64,000 nt of DNA from Burkholderiales bacterium PBB1. Its GTDB lineage: Bacteria; Pseudomonadota; Gammaproteobacteria; Burkholderiales; Burkholderiaceae_C. The position numbers and the translations under genes are program-made. The number at the start of each line of letters is the position of its first letter. Position 1 is the first letter of the stretch. The notes beneath the pieces were generated by a model. That model was not told the DNA's origin and did not search any database. It worked only from the letters and a program-made list of their open reading frames with translations. This document shows, in pieces, positions 41,862 through 50,691 of the stretch. The stretch spans positions 1-64,000 of the forward strand of contig NKIN01000002.1 in NCBI GenBank assembly GCA_002255905.1, given 5' to 3'.

Positions 41862-42976
41862 GAGGGGTCGTCCTTCTTGCGGCGCAGCAGGCCCACGATG
41901 CCGTTCGGCAGGAACAGCGTCACCGCGATGAACAAGGCCCCGAGGAAGTACAGCCAGAACTCGGGGAACACCTGTGTGAACCAGCTCTTGGCGCCGTTGA
42001 CGAAAAACGCGCCGATGATGGGCCCGATCAGCGTGCCTCGCCCACCGACGGCCGTCCAGATGGCGATCTCGATGCCGGCTGCGGGCGACATCTCGCTCGG
42101 GTTGATGATGCCCACCTGTGGCACGTACAAGGCGCCGGCGATGCCGCACATCACCGCCGAGATCACCCAGATCGACAGCTTGTACTTCAGCGGGTCGTAG
42201 CCGGTGAACATCACGCGCGTCTCGGCGTCGCGGATGGCCTGCAGCACGCGGCCGAACTTGCTCGTGACCAGCCAGCGGGCGAACAGGAAGAAGCCGATCA
42301 GCGTCAGCCCGGTCATCACGAACAGCGTCATCCGCATGCCGGGTGTGGCGATCGGATGCCCCAGGATGCGCTTGAAATCGGTGAAGCCGTTGTTGCCGCC
42401 GAAACCGGTCTCGTTGCGAAAGAACAGCAGCATCGCGGCGAACGTGACCGCCTGCGTGATGATCGAGAAGTACACCCCCTTGATGCGGGAGCGGAACGCG
42501 AAAAAGCCGAACACGAACGCCAGCAGGCCCGGCACCAGCACCACCAGCAGCATCTGCGCGACGAACGAATCGCTGAGCGCCCAGTGCCAGGGCAGCGTCT
42601 TCCAGTCGAGGAACACCATGAAGTCGGGCAGGTCCGACTGGTAGTTGCCGTCGCGGCCGATCTGGCGCATCAGGTACATGCCCATCGCGTAGCCACCGAG
42701 TGCGAAGAACATGCCGTGCCCCAGCGACAGGATGCCGGTGTAGCCCCAGATCAGGTCCATGGCCAGCGCGCAGATGGCGTAGCACATGATCTTGGCGATC
42801 AGCTGTACCGCGTAGTCGCTCAGATGGAACGGGCTGGTCTCAGGGATCAGCAGGTTCATCGCCGGCACCAGCACCGAGACCAGCAGCACGAAGGTGAACA
42901 GCACGCTCCACATCGGGCCGGTGAGCAAGCCGCCGCGCGGTGGCGCGATCGACAGCGGCGGCATCACGGCGCTCAT
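41858..42976 (-). CDS. urtC: urea ABC transporter permease UrtC
   Basis: A 372-residue LivM-like permease with about ten membrane helices and the cytoplasmic coupling loop (RDAETRVMFTGYDPLKYK). It contains GGYAMGMYLMRQIGRDG and GFRFFRNETGFGGNNG-like segments characteristic of UrtC. It pairs with UrtB to form the urea pore. The start overlaps the urtB stop. Confidence 0.92.
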   Translation of the reverse strand: MSAVMPPLSIAPPRGGLLTGPMWSVLFTFVLLVSVLVPAMNLLIPETSPFHLSDYAVQLIAKIMCYAICALAMDLIWGYTGILSLGHGMFFALGGYAMGMYLMRQIGRDGNYQSDLPDFMVFLDWKTLPWHWALSDSFVAQMLLVVLVPGLLAFVFGFFAFRSRIKGVYFSIITQAVTFAAMLLFFRNETGFGGNNGFTDFKRILGHPIATPGMRMTLFVMTGLTLIGFFLFARWLVTSKFGRVLQAIRDAETRVMFTGYDPLKYKLSIWVISAVMCGIAGALYVPQVGIINPSEMSPAAGIEIAIWTAVGGRGTLIGPIIGAFFVNGAKSWFTQVFPEFWLYFLGALFIAVTLFLPNGIVGLLRRKKDDPS

Positions 42977-44595
42977 GCTTCCGCACTCCGGCCCTTCATC
43001 GCGAAGATGCCCTGCGGCCGCTTCTGGATGAAGATGACGATGAACACCAGCACCATGATCTTGGCGAGCACCGCACCCTGCCAGCCTTCGAGCAGCTTGT
43101 TCAGGATGCCCAGGCCCATCGCGGCATAGACGGTACCGGCCAGCTGGCCCACCCCGCCCAGCACCACCACCATGAACGAGTCGACGATGTAGCCCTGGCC
43201 GAGGTCGGGGCCCACATTGCCCACCTGCGACAGCGCACAGCCGGCCAGCCCCGCAATGCCTGAACCCAGTGCGAACGCATAGGTGTCGACGCGGGCGGTG
43301 TTGACGCCCACGCAGGCGGCCATCTTGCGGTTTTGCGTCACGCCGCGCACGAACAAGCCGAGCCGTGTGCGAGCGATCAGCAAGGACACCCCCGCCAGCA
43401 CCAGCACCGCGAAGCCGATGATGGCCAGCCGGTTGTAGGGCAGCGTCAGGTTGCTCAGCACATCGACGCCACCCGACAGCCAGGCCGGGTTTTCCACTTG
43501 CACGTTCTGCGCGCCGAACAGGCTGCGCACGCCTTGCATCAGCACCAGGCTGATGCCCCAGGTGGCCAGCAGTGTCTCAAGTGGCCGGCCATACAGCCAG
43601 CGGATCACGCTGCGCTCGAGCACCGCACCGACGAGCGCGGCCACCAGAAACGAGGCCGGCACCGCAGCCACCATGTACCAGCCGAACCAATCGGGCAGGT
43701 GCGCCTTGAACACGTTTTGCACCAGGTAGGTGGCGTAGGCGCCGATCATCATCAGCTCGCCATGGGCCATGTTGATCACGCCCATCAGCCCATAGGTGAT
43801 GGCGAGGCCCAGGGCCACCAGCAGCAGGATCGACCCCAGGCTGACACCGGTGAAGACCACGCCCAGCCGCTCGCCCCAGGCCAGCTGCGCTTCGACCCCG
43901 GCGAGTGCCGCCGTGAGCTGCGCGCGCACCTCGGGCTCGGGTTCCACGCCTGGCTTCAGCCGCTCGATCAGCAGCGCCTTGGTGGCTGGGGTGCGGCTTT
44001 CGGCCAGCACCTTCGCCGCTTCGAGCCGATGGCCCTTGTCGCTGGAGGACACCAGCACCGCCGCGCGCAGCAGGCCCAGATCAGCTTTCAGCGACGCATC
44101 GGTCTCGGCGGCCAGGGCCTTCTCGATGACTGGCAGCTTCGATTCGTCGGCACCATCACGCAGTTCGCGCACCGCCTGTCGGCGCTCGGCCGGGTCGCTC
44201 GACAGCAGCTTCAGCGAGGCCATCGCCGATTCCAGCTCACGGCGCAGCCGGTTGCTGTTGATCACGTCTTCGGCGTCTTCAGGCAGCTTGGTGTCGGCAC
44301 CCGTGGCGGCCTCGCGCACTTTCTCGTCACGAACGATGAACACCTTCTCGCCCGACACCTTCACCGCATCATCGAGCAAGGCCTGGAAGAAGGCCTGCGC
44401 CGCAGGATCGCCGCTGGCAGCGGCTTGCGAAATGGCCTGCGAGCGTGCATCGCTGTCGCCGGCCGACATCGCCAGCACCTGCTCGTGTGTCAGCGCGTGG
44501 GCGGCCGACACACCGAACAAGGCGGCCGACGCCGCGATGAACACCACTCGCTTCAACTTCTCCAGCAACAGTGGCACCTCCCCAGGCGTGTTCAT
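42973..44595 (-). CDS. urtB: urea ABC transporter permease UrtB
   Basis: A 540-residue LivH-like permease. The N-terminal 230 residues form the exported helical extension typical of UrtB, after a signal segment (VVFIAASAALFGVSAAHA). The membrane domain follows with GLAITYGLMGVINMAHGELM. The ATG at 44595 has no strong ribosome site; an in-frame TTG at 44568 has GGGGAGG 8 nt upstream and may be the true start, giving 531 residues. It follows urtA by about 30 nt. Confidence 0.9.
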   Translation of the reverse strand: MNTPGEVPLLLEKLKRVVFIAASAALFGVSAAHALTHEQVLAMSAGDSDARSQAISQAAASGDPAAQAFFQALLDDAVKVSGEKVFIVRDEKVREAATGADTKLPEDAEDVINSNRLRRELESAMASLKLLSSDPAERRQAVRELRDGADESKLPVIEKALAAETDASLKADLGLLRAAVLVSSSDKGHRLEAAKVLAESRTPATKALLIERLKPGVEPEPEVRAQLTAALAGVEAQLAWGERLGVVFTGVSLGSILLLVALGLAITYGLMGVINMAHGELMMIGAYATYLVQNVFKAHLPDWFGWYMVAAVPASFLVAALVGAVLERSVIRWLYGRPLETLLATWGISLVLMQGVRSLFGAQNVQVENPAWLSGGVDVLSNLTLPYNRLAIIGFAVLVLAGVSLLIARTRLGLFVRGVTQNRKMAACVGVNTARVDTYAFALGSGIAGLAGCALSQVGNVGPDLGQGYIVDSFMVVVLGGVGQLAGTVYAAMGLGILNKLLEGWQGAVLAKIMVLVFIVIFIQKRPQGIFAMKGRSAEA

Positions 44596-44627
44596 CGAGC
44601 GTCGGCCTATCGTCGCAAGCACGGCGA

Positions 44628-45899
44628 TCACTTCTTCTCAGGCTCGTCCTTCTTCTTGTCGTTGCCTTCGATGTACGGGCTCCAGGGCATGGCCTTGACC
44701 GGGCCCGGCGTCTTCCACACCACATTGAACTGGCCGTCGGCCTTGATCTCGCCGATGAACACCGACTTGTGCAGGTGGTGGTTCTTCGGGTCCATCATCG
44801 AGGTGATGCCGCTCGGTGCCTTGAAGGTCTGGCCGGCCATCGCCGCGATCACCTTGTCGGTGTCGGTGCTCTTGGCCTTCTCGACCGCCTGCTTCCACAT
44901 GTGGATGCCGATGTAGGTGGCTTCCATCGGGTCGTTGGTCAGAGGCTTGTCGGCGCCGGGCAGCTTCTTGGCCTTGGAGTACTCGGCCCATTGCTTCTTG
45001 AACGCGTCGTTGGTCGGGTTCTTGATCGACATGAAGTAGTTCCACGCCGCCAGGTGACCCACCAGCGGCTTGGTGTCGACACCGCGCAGTTCCTCTTCAC
45101 CCACCGAGAACGCCACCACCGGCACGTCGGTTGCCTTCAGGCCCTGGTTGCCCAGCTCCTTGTAGAACGGCACGTTGGAGTCGCCATTGATGGTGGAGAT
45201 CACCGCCGTCTTGCCACCGGCTGCGAACTTCTTGATGTCGGCGACGATGGTCTGGTAGTCGCTGTGGCCGAACGGGGTGTACTTCTCGTCGATGTCCTCG
45301 TCCTTCACGCCCTTGCTCTTCAGGAAGGCGCGCAGGATCTTGTTGGTGGTGCGCGGGTACACGTAGTCGGTGCCCAGCAGCACGAAGCGCTTGGCCGAGC
45401 CGCCGTCCTTGCTCATCAGGTACTCGACCGCCGGAATGGCTTGCTGGTTCGGCGCGGCACCGGTGTAGAACACGTTCTTGCTGAGCTCTTCACCCTCGTA
45501 CTGCACCGGGTAGAACAGCAGGCTGTTGAGTTCCTCGAACACCGGCAGCACCGACTTGCGCGACACGCTGGTCCAGCAGCCGAAGGTCACCACCACCTTG
45601 TCTTGCGTGATCAGCTGCTTGGCCTTCTCGGCGAACAGCGGCCAGTTCGACGCCGGATCGACCACCACCGGCTCGAGCTTCTTGCCCAGCACGCCGCCCT
45701 TGGCATTGATCTCGTCGATCGCCATCAGCACGGTGTCCTTCAACACGGTTTCCGAAATCGCCATCGTGCCCGACAGCGAATGCAGCACGCCCACCTTGAT
45801 GGTGTCGGCGGCGCTGGCCAGCGAACTGAAGCCGAGGGCGGCCACGGCCATGGCCACGGCCGTGAGTGACTTGCCGATCTGGCGGCGGGATGTGTTCAT
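44628..45899 (-). CDS. urtA: urea ABC transporter substrate-binding protein UrtA
   Basis: A 423-residue periplasmic protein of the amide-binding type. The start at 45899 gives a signal peptide (MNTSRRQIGKSLTAVAMA to SLASA) with a possible Tat RR. The mature part begins DTIKVGVLHSLSGTMAISE and includes VTFGCWTSVSRKSVLPVFE, FYPVQYEGEE and GTDYVYPRTTN, all seen in UrtA rather than in amino-acid-binding relatives. It captures urea for UrtBCDE. GGAG precedes the ATG. A candidate sigma-54 promoter lies about 100 bp upstream. Confidence 0.94.
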   Translation of the reverse strand: MNTSRRQIGKSLTAVAMAVAALGFSSLASAADTIKVGVLHSLSGTMAISETVLKDTVLMAIDEINAKGGVLGKKLEPVVVDPASNWPLFAEKAKQLITQDKVVVTFGCWTSVSRKSVLPVFEELNSLLFYPVQYEGEELSKNVFYTGAAPNQQAIPAVEYLMSKDGGSAKRFVLLGTDYVYPRTTNKILRAFLKSKGVKDEDIDEKYTPFGHSDYQTIVADIKKFAAGGKTAVISTINGDSNVPFYKELGNQGLKATDVPVVAFSVGEEELRGVDTKPLVGHLAAWNYFMSIKNPTNDAFKKQWAEYSKAKKLPGADKPLTNDPMEATYIGIHMWKQAVEKAKSTDTDKVIAAMAGQTFKAPSGITSMMDPKNHHLHKSVFIGEIKADGQFNVVWKTPGPVKAMPWSPYIEGNDKKKDEPEKK

Positions 45900-46010
45900 A
45901 GAGGGTGCGCTCCTGTGGGTTGTTCGGTCGTCAGACAAGCGGCCCGAACAGGCCGACTTGCGTGCGACGCAGGTTACGCAGATGGCCGCGCCAGCGAAAT
46001 ACGCCCGATG

Positions 46011-46026
46011 GCGTATGCCGTGCCAA
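46011..46026 (-). promoter_or_regulatory. candidate sigma-54 promoter of urtABCDE
   Basis: On the minus strand the sequence reads TTGGCACGGCATACGC. It has the full -24 element (TTGGCACG), the fixed 10-base spacing between GG and GC and the -12 GC; the two T of TTGC are AC. The predicted transcription start is about 100 bp before urtA. Urea uptake is commonly under NtrC/sigma-54 control when nitrogen is low. I could not find a clear NtrC palindrome upstream. Confidence 0.5.
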
Positions 46027-46060
46027 TGGCGCCAGGTTCGAACTCCCCAGCGGTTGCGTG

Positions 46061-46090
46061 TTGGAGATCGGCATCATTAAACTGTATAAA
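46061..46090 (+). promoter_or_regulatory. candidate dnaE2 promoter overlapping the LexA box
   Basis: TTGGAG (46061-46066) and TATAAA (46085-46090) have an 18-bp spacer. The -10 element lies within the LexA box, so LexA would directly block RNA polymerase. Confidence 0.5.
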
Positions 46091-46097
46091 AATACAG
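46082..46097 (+). promoter_or_regulatory. LexA (SOS) box
   Basis: CTGTATAAAAATACAG fits the consensus CTGT-N8-ACAG exactly. It lies 74 bp before the dnaE2 start, so dnaE2 is induced by DNA damage. It shares the intergenic region with the divergent urtA operon promoter. Confidence 0.88.
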
Positions 46098-46170
46098 TAT
46101 TTGTGCGCTGTCACTGAACACCACCCTGTTGTCGCTGTGTCGATCACGGATGGCGCACGGAGGTGTTCAT

Positions 46171-49100
46171 GTGCTCGCCTACGCCGAGCTCCACTGCCGC
46201 AGCAACTTCAGTTTCCTGAGCGGGGCGTCGCATCCGCACGAACTGGTCGCGCGGGCGGCGCAGTTGGGCTACCGCGCGCTGGCGATCACCGACGAGTGCT
46301 CGCTGTCGGGCGTGGTGCAGGCGCACGAGGCGGCACAGCGCTGCGGGCTGCAGCTGATCGTCGGGGCGCAGATGGGGGTGTCGTCGTCGCCCGATGAAGC
46401 CGGCGACGATGTTGATGCGTCTCCAATGCCCCCGCTGCGGCTGGTGCTGCTGGCGCAGACGCGGGTGGGCTACGGCCACTTGTCGCAATGGATCACGCAG
46501 GCGCGGCAGCGCGCGGGCAAGGGCCGTTACCGCGCCTGCCGGTCGGATGTCGAAAGCGGCCCGCTGGCGGGCCTGCCGGGCTGCCTGGCGCTGTTGTCAC
46601 CCAACGTCACGCAGCCGTTCGATCAGGTGCTGGCCGATGCGCAGTGGCTGAAGGCGGTGTTCGGTGACCGTGCGTCGATCGCGCTCTCGCTGCTGCTGCA
46701 TGGGCGCGACGATGAGCTGATCGATCGGGTGCGGCGGGTGTCTGACATCACCGGGCTGCCGATCGCGGCGGCGGGCGATGTGCTGATGCATGTGCGCTCG
46801 CGCAAGCCGCTGCAGGACACGCTCACCGCCACGCGGCTGGGCCTGCCGCTGGCGCAGTGCGGCTGGCAGCTCGAGCCCAACGCCGAAGCTCATCTGCGCC
46901 CGATCGGCCGGCTGCAGGCGCTGTACGAGCCAGCATGGCTGGCACACACGGTGGCGCTGGCCGAGCGCTGCAGGTTCTCGCTGGCCGAGTTGCGCTACGA
47001 GTATCCCGATGAGATCGTGCCGCCCGGCGCCACACCCAGCAGCCACCTGCGGGCGCTCACCGAAACCGGCGCGCTGAAGCGGTATCCGCCCGAGAAGTTT
47101 CCACACGGCGTGCCACCGACCGTGCGCGCGCAGATCGAACACGAACTGGCGCTGATCGCCAAACTGGGGTACGAGCCCTACTTTCTGACGGTGGCCGACA
47201 TCGTGGCCTGGGCGCGCGCTGAAAACATCCTGTGCCAGGGGCGTGGCAGCGCGGCCAATTCCACCGTGTGCTACTGCCTGCAGGTGACCGAGGTCGATCC
47301 GTCGCGCCAGCACACGCTGTTCGAGCGCTTCATCAGCGCCGAGCGCAACGAGCCGCCGGACATCGACATCGACTTCGAGCACCAGCGCCGTGAAGAGGTC
47401 ATCCAGTACGTCTACCGCAAATACGGCCGCGACCGCGCCGCGCTCACGGCCGTGATCACCCGCTACCGGCCGCGCAGCGCCTTGCGCGACGTGGGCCGCG
47501 CGCTGGGCCTGGATGCGCAGCACATCGACCGGGTCGCGAAAAGCCAGCAATGGTTCGATGGCCAGCACATCGACGCCGAGCGCCTGCGCGAGCAGGGCTT
47601 CGACGTGACGGCGCTCACCACGCGCCTGTGGATCGAGCTGACCGAGCAGCTGATCGGCTTCCCACGGCATTTGAGTCAGCACCCGGGCGGCTTCGTGATC
47701 TCGCGCGGGCCGCTGGCGCAGCTGGTACCGATCGAGAACGCGGCCATGGAAGACCGCAGTGTCATCCAGTGGGACAAGGACGACCTCGACGCGCTGGGCT
47801 TGCTGAAGGTCGACATCCTGGCGCTCGGCATGCTGACCGCGCTGCGCCGCTCGCTCGATGCCATCGGGCACAAGCTCGGTCGCCGTTTCGAGCTGCAGGA
47901 TGTGCCTGCCGAAGACACCACCACCTACGACATGATCTGTCGCGCCGACACGGTGGGTGTGTTCCAGATCGAAAGCCGCGCGCAGATGAGCATGCTGCCG
48001 CGCCTGAAGCCACGCGAGTTCTACGACCTGGTGATCGAGGTCGCGATCGTGCGGCCTGGCCCGATCCAGGGCGGCATGGTGCATCCGTACTTGAGGCGGC
48101 GCGACGGGCTCGAGCCTGTGAGCTACCCGAAGCCGGAAATCGAAGTCGCGCTGTCGCGCACGAAGGGCGTGCCGATCTTCCAGGAGCAGGTGATGCAGCT
48201 CGCGGTGCTGGCGGCCGATTTCACGCCCGGCGAAGCCGACAGCCTGCGCCGTGGCATGGCTGCCTGGAAGCGCAAAGGTGGGCTGGGTCCGTTCCATGAA
48301 CGGCTGGTGGGCCGCATGGTCGAGAAGGGCTACGAGCGCGACTTTGCCGAGAGCATCTTCAAGCAGATCCAGGGCTTCGGTGAATACGGCTTCCCCGAGA
48401 GCCACGCAGCCGGCTTTGCGCTGCTGGTCTATGCGAGCAGCTGGGTCAAATGCCATCACCCCGATGCGTTCCTGGTGGCGCTGCTGAACAGCCAACCGAT
48501 GGGCTTCTATGCGCCTGCGCAACTGGTGCGCGATGCGCGCGCGCATGGTGTCGAGGTGCGCCCGGTCGATGTGCGCTTCAGCGGGTGGGACAGCTGTCTG
48601 GAAGGGCAGGGTGTGGGCGTTCGCCCTGTGCGCCTCGGGCTGAACCGCATCAGTGGCTTGTCGCCCGAGGTGGCCGAGCGCATCGTCCAATCGCGAGAGC
48701 AGGGCGGGGCATTCAGCAACCTGGAAGACCTGGCGCGTCGCGCCGCGCTCGGTGCGCATGACCTGAAGTTGCTGACCGGTGCCGATGCGCTGTGCGGGCT
48801 GGTGGCGGCGTCGCAGGCGCAAGGCGATGCAGCCACACCGGCCGGCCACCGGCATCAGGTGGCCTGGGCGGTGGCGGCGATCGATGCCCGGCCGACTGCA
48901 CTGCTGCGCGACATGCATCGTTGTGAGCCCGCGCTCGAGGCCTTCCCGCCCGCGCTGGCCGCACCCAGTGCCGCCGAGGACATGCGCGCCGATTACCGCA
49001 GCACCGGCCTGACGCTGAAGCAGCATCCGCTGGCGCTGCTGCGTCCGCAGCTTGATGCGTTCCGGATCCAGACGGCCGCCGTGTTGCGTGGCTACCCGAG

Positions 49101-49404
49101 TGGGCGCATCGCGCGCGCCAGTGGCCTCGTCACCCATCGCCAGCGGCCGGGCACTGCCAAGGGCACGGTGTTCGTCACCCTGGAAGACGACACCGGCAGC
49201 ATCAACGTGATCGTGTGGCCGGCGGTGGCACAGGCGCAGCGCCAGCCCTTGTTGGCCGCGACGTTGCTGACGGTGTACGGCCAATGGCAGCGACACCGCG
49301 CGAGCGATGGCGAGCATGCGGTGATGCACCTGCTGGCAACGAAACTGATCGACCACAGCGCCTTGCTCGAGGGCTTGACGACGCGCAGCCGCGATTTCCG
49401 CTGA
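46171..49404 (+). CDS. dnaE2: error-prone DNA polymerase DnaE2 (ImuC)
   Basis: A 1077-residue DNA polymerase III alpha-type enzyme. The PHP domain starts AELHCRSNFSFLSGASHP. The polymerase active site has PDIDIDFE with its catalytic aspartates, and GRGSAANSTVCY. The C-terminus has the OB domain (GLVTHRQRPGTAKGTVFVTLEDDTG) and ends SRDFR, as usual for DnaE2 but not DnaE1. It does lesion bypass in the SOS response, normally with ImuA and ImuB. Neither gene is beside it. The GTG at 46171 is chosen because ACGGAGG lies 7 nt upstream and the family starts there; ATG 46150 and TTG 46129 are alternatives. Confidence 0.93.
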   Translation: MLAYAELHCRSNFSFLSGASHPHELVARAAQLGYRALAITDECSLSGVVQAHEAAQRCGLQLIVGAQMGVSSSPDEAGDDVDASPMPPLRLVLLAQTRVGYGHLSQWITQARQRAGKGRYRACRSDVESGPLAGLPGCLALLSPNVTQPFDQVLADAQWLKAVFGDRASIALSLLLHGRDDELIDRVRRVSDITGLPIAAAGDVLMHVRSRKPLQDTLTATRLGLPLAQCGWQLEPNAEAHLRPIGRLQALYEPAWLAHTVALAERCRFSLAELRYEYPDEIVPPGATPSSHLRALTETGALKRYPPEKFPHGVPPTVRAQIEHELALIAKLGYEPYFLTVADIVAWARAENILCQGRGSAANSTVCYCLQVTEVDPSRQHTLFERFISAERNEPPDIDIDFEHQRREEVIQYVYRKYGRDRAALTAVITRYRPRSALRDVGRALGLDAQHIDRVAKSQQWFDGQHIDAERLREQGFDVTALTTRLWIELTEQLIGFPRHLSQHPGGFVISRGPLAQLVPIENAAMEDRSVIQWDKDDLDALGLLKVDILALGMLTALRRSLDAIGHKLGRRFELQDVPAEDTTTYDMICRADTVGVFQIESRAQMSMLPRLKPREFYDLVIEVAIVRPGPIQGGMVHPYLRRRDGLEPVSYPKPEIEVALSRTKGVPIFQEQVMQLAVLAADFTPGEADSLRRGMAAWKRKGGLGPFHERLVGRMVEKGYERDFAESIFKQIQGFGEYGFPESHAAGFALLVYASSWVKCHHPDAFLVALLNSQPMGFYAPAQLVRDARAHGVEVRPVDVRFSGWDSCLEGQGVGVRPVRLGLNRISGLSPEVAERIVQSREQGGAFSNLEDLARRAALGAHDLKLLTGADALCGLVAASQAQGDAATPAGHRHQVAWAVAAIDARPTALLRDMHRCEPALEAFPPALAAPSAAEDMRADYRSTGLTLKQHPLALLRPQLDAFRIQTAAVLRGYPSGRIARASGLVTHRQRPGTAKGTVFVTLEDDTGSINVIVWPAVAQAQRQPLLAATLLTVYGQWQRHRASDGEHAVMHLLATKLIDHSALLEGLTTRSRDFR

Positions 49405-49560
49405 GCCGGTTTCGGCGCCGCCGGGCACGGTCGCCGCTCATCGTGTGAGTAAATGTGTGTGCTGTAGGAGGATGCGCACAACAAAGCGTCACAGCTTCCG
49501 AATGACAGCCCGCGAGCACCTCCCTAAAGTGCCAATAAGTTCGCACTATTGCGATTTTCA

Positions 49561-49583
49561 GCCGCCGGCCAAGCACCGGCGGC
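49561..49583 (+). other. 8-bp hairpin in the leader of the small lipoprotein gene
   Basis: GCCGCCGG (49561-49568) and CCGGCGGC (49576-49583) are perfect inverted repeats with a 7-nt loop. The hairpin ends about 10 nt before the GGGAGG ribosome site. It could stabilise the mRNA or end an upstream transcript; no T-run follows. Confidence 0.45.
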
Positions 49584-49605
49584 GCTCAATCAGGGAGGTT
49601 TCACC

Positions 49606-49797
49606 ATGTTCAACCCCAGAAATGGTTTGTATGTCTTCATTGCCGTGGTCGCCTTGGCCATCGTGGCCTGCCAGCCCAAAGAGGGTCCGGTCGAGAAAGC
49701 GGGCAAGGCCGTAGACAACGCCGCGCAGAAGGCCGGTGACCAGATCGAGAAGGCTGGTGACAAGATCAAGGACGCGGTCGACGACGCCAAAAAGTAA
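49606..49797 (+). CDS. small lipoprotein with amphipathic Lys/Ala/Asp repeats
   Basis: A 63-residue protein. The signal peptide MFNPRNGLYVFIAVVALAIVA is followed by the lipobox cysteine (VAC, residue 22). The mature part is a single amphipathic helix with near repeats of about 11 residues (EKAGKAVDNAAQKAGDQIEKAGD then KIKDAVDD), like LEA or YtxH-type proteins. GGGAGG precedes the ATG. It would be anchored in a membrane in the cell envelope, perhaps protective in osmotic or desiccation stress. Function unknown. Confidence 0.75.
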   Translation: MFNPRNGLYVFIAVVALAIVACQPKEGPVEKAGKAVDNAAQKAGDQIEKAGDKIKDAVDDAKK

Positions 49798-49899
49798 GGC
49801 GCCTCGCCTGAGCGTGCCTGGCTTGGCGCGGGCGCCGCGGTGTGCGGTGCATCTTTCGATAGAGTGCGGTGTCTTTCCCGCCTCTTTCGTGCCAGAGCC

Positions 49900-50682
49900 A
49901 TGCTGTTCCTGCTGTCCCCTGCCAAGACCCTCGATTACGAACGACCCGCCCGGGTGGCGCACGCGACAACACCCCAGTTCGTGTCGCAATCGGCCGAGCT
50001 GATCAACCTGCTCAAGACCAAGAGCGTCGCCGACATCGCGGCGCTGATGGATTTGTCCGAGCCCCTGGCGGCCTTGAATGTTGGCCGCTACGGCGTGTGG
50101 AGCCCGCGCTTCACCGTGAAGAACAGCAAGCCGGCGGTGCTGGCCTTCAATGGCGATGTCTACGAAGGTCTGGACGCATCCTCGCTCGGCGAAGAAGACC
50201 TGCAATGGGCGCAGCAGCATCTGCTGATCCTCTCCGGCCTGTACGGCCTTCTGCGTCCGCTCGACAAGATGCAGCCCTACCGGCTCGAAATGGGGACCGC
50301 GCTGACCAACGCGCGCGGCAAGACCCTGTACGCCTATTGGGGCGACACCTTGGCGCGTCACATCAACCATCGATTGCGGTCCGACCCTTCGCCCGTGATC
50401 GTCAATCTGGCGTCGCAGGAGTACTTCAAGGCGGTGCAGCCGACGCCGAACAACCATTGGTTGAAGGCCCGTGTGATCGAGTGCGTGTTCGAGGACTGGA
50501 AAGCGGGGCAGTACAAGGTCATCAGCTTTTTTGCCAAGCGCGCGCGCGGCCTGATGGCGCGCTACGCCATCACGCACCGCGTGCAGACGCCGCAAGGGCT
50601 GCAGTCCTTCGACAGCGATGGCTATGCGTTTGAGCCAGCGGCGTCCGAACCGCACCGGCTGGTCTTCCGCCGCAAGCTCTGA
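49900..50682 (+). CDS. yaaA: peroxide stress protein YaaA
   Basis: A 260-residue UPF0246 protein beginning MLFLLSPAKTLDYERP, with LKTKSVADIAALMDLSE, FNGDVYEGLDA and the family's LSGLYGLLRPLDKMQPYRLEMGT. The last part carries ISFFAKRARGLMARY. YaaA limits free iron and so DNA damage in peroxide stress; it binds DNA in E. coli. The ATG at 49900 gives the conserved start, and its end lies 9 nt before the oxygenase gene. Confidence 0.92.
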   Translation: MLFLLSPAKTLDYERPARVAHATTPQFVSQSAELINLLKTKSVADIAALMDLSEPLAALNVGRYGVWSPRFTVKNSKPAVLAFNGDVYEGLDASSLGEEDLQWAQQHLLILSGLYGLLRPLDKMQPYRLEMGTALTNARGKTLYAYWGDTLARHINHRLRSDPSPVIVNLASQEYFKAVQPTPNNHWLKARVIECVFEDWKAGQYKVISFFAKRARGLMARYAITHRVQTPQGLQSFDSDGYAFEPAASEPHRLVFRRKL

Positions 50683-50691
50683 CTGTTCGAC

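Noticed and set aside
43333-45869. Plus-strand frames (527 and 432 codons) opposite urtB and urtA
   Set aside because: Shadow frames rich in His, Gln and Arg; urt genes have complete families on the other strand.
46597-49428. A 943-codon open frame on the minus strand opposite dnaE2
   Set aside because: It mirrors the GC-biased codons of dnaE2 and has low-complexity His/Arg/Gln composition and no motif. Shadow frame.
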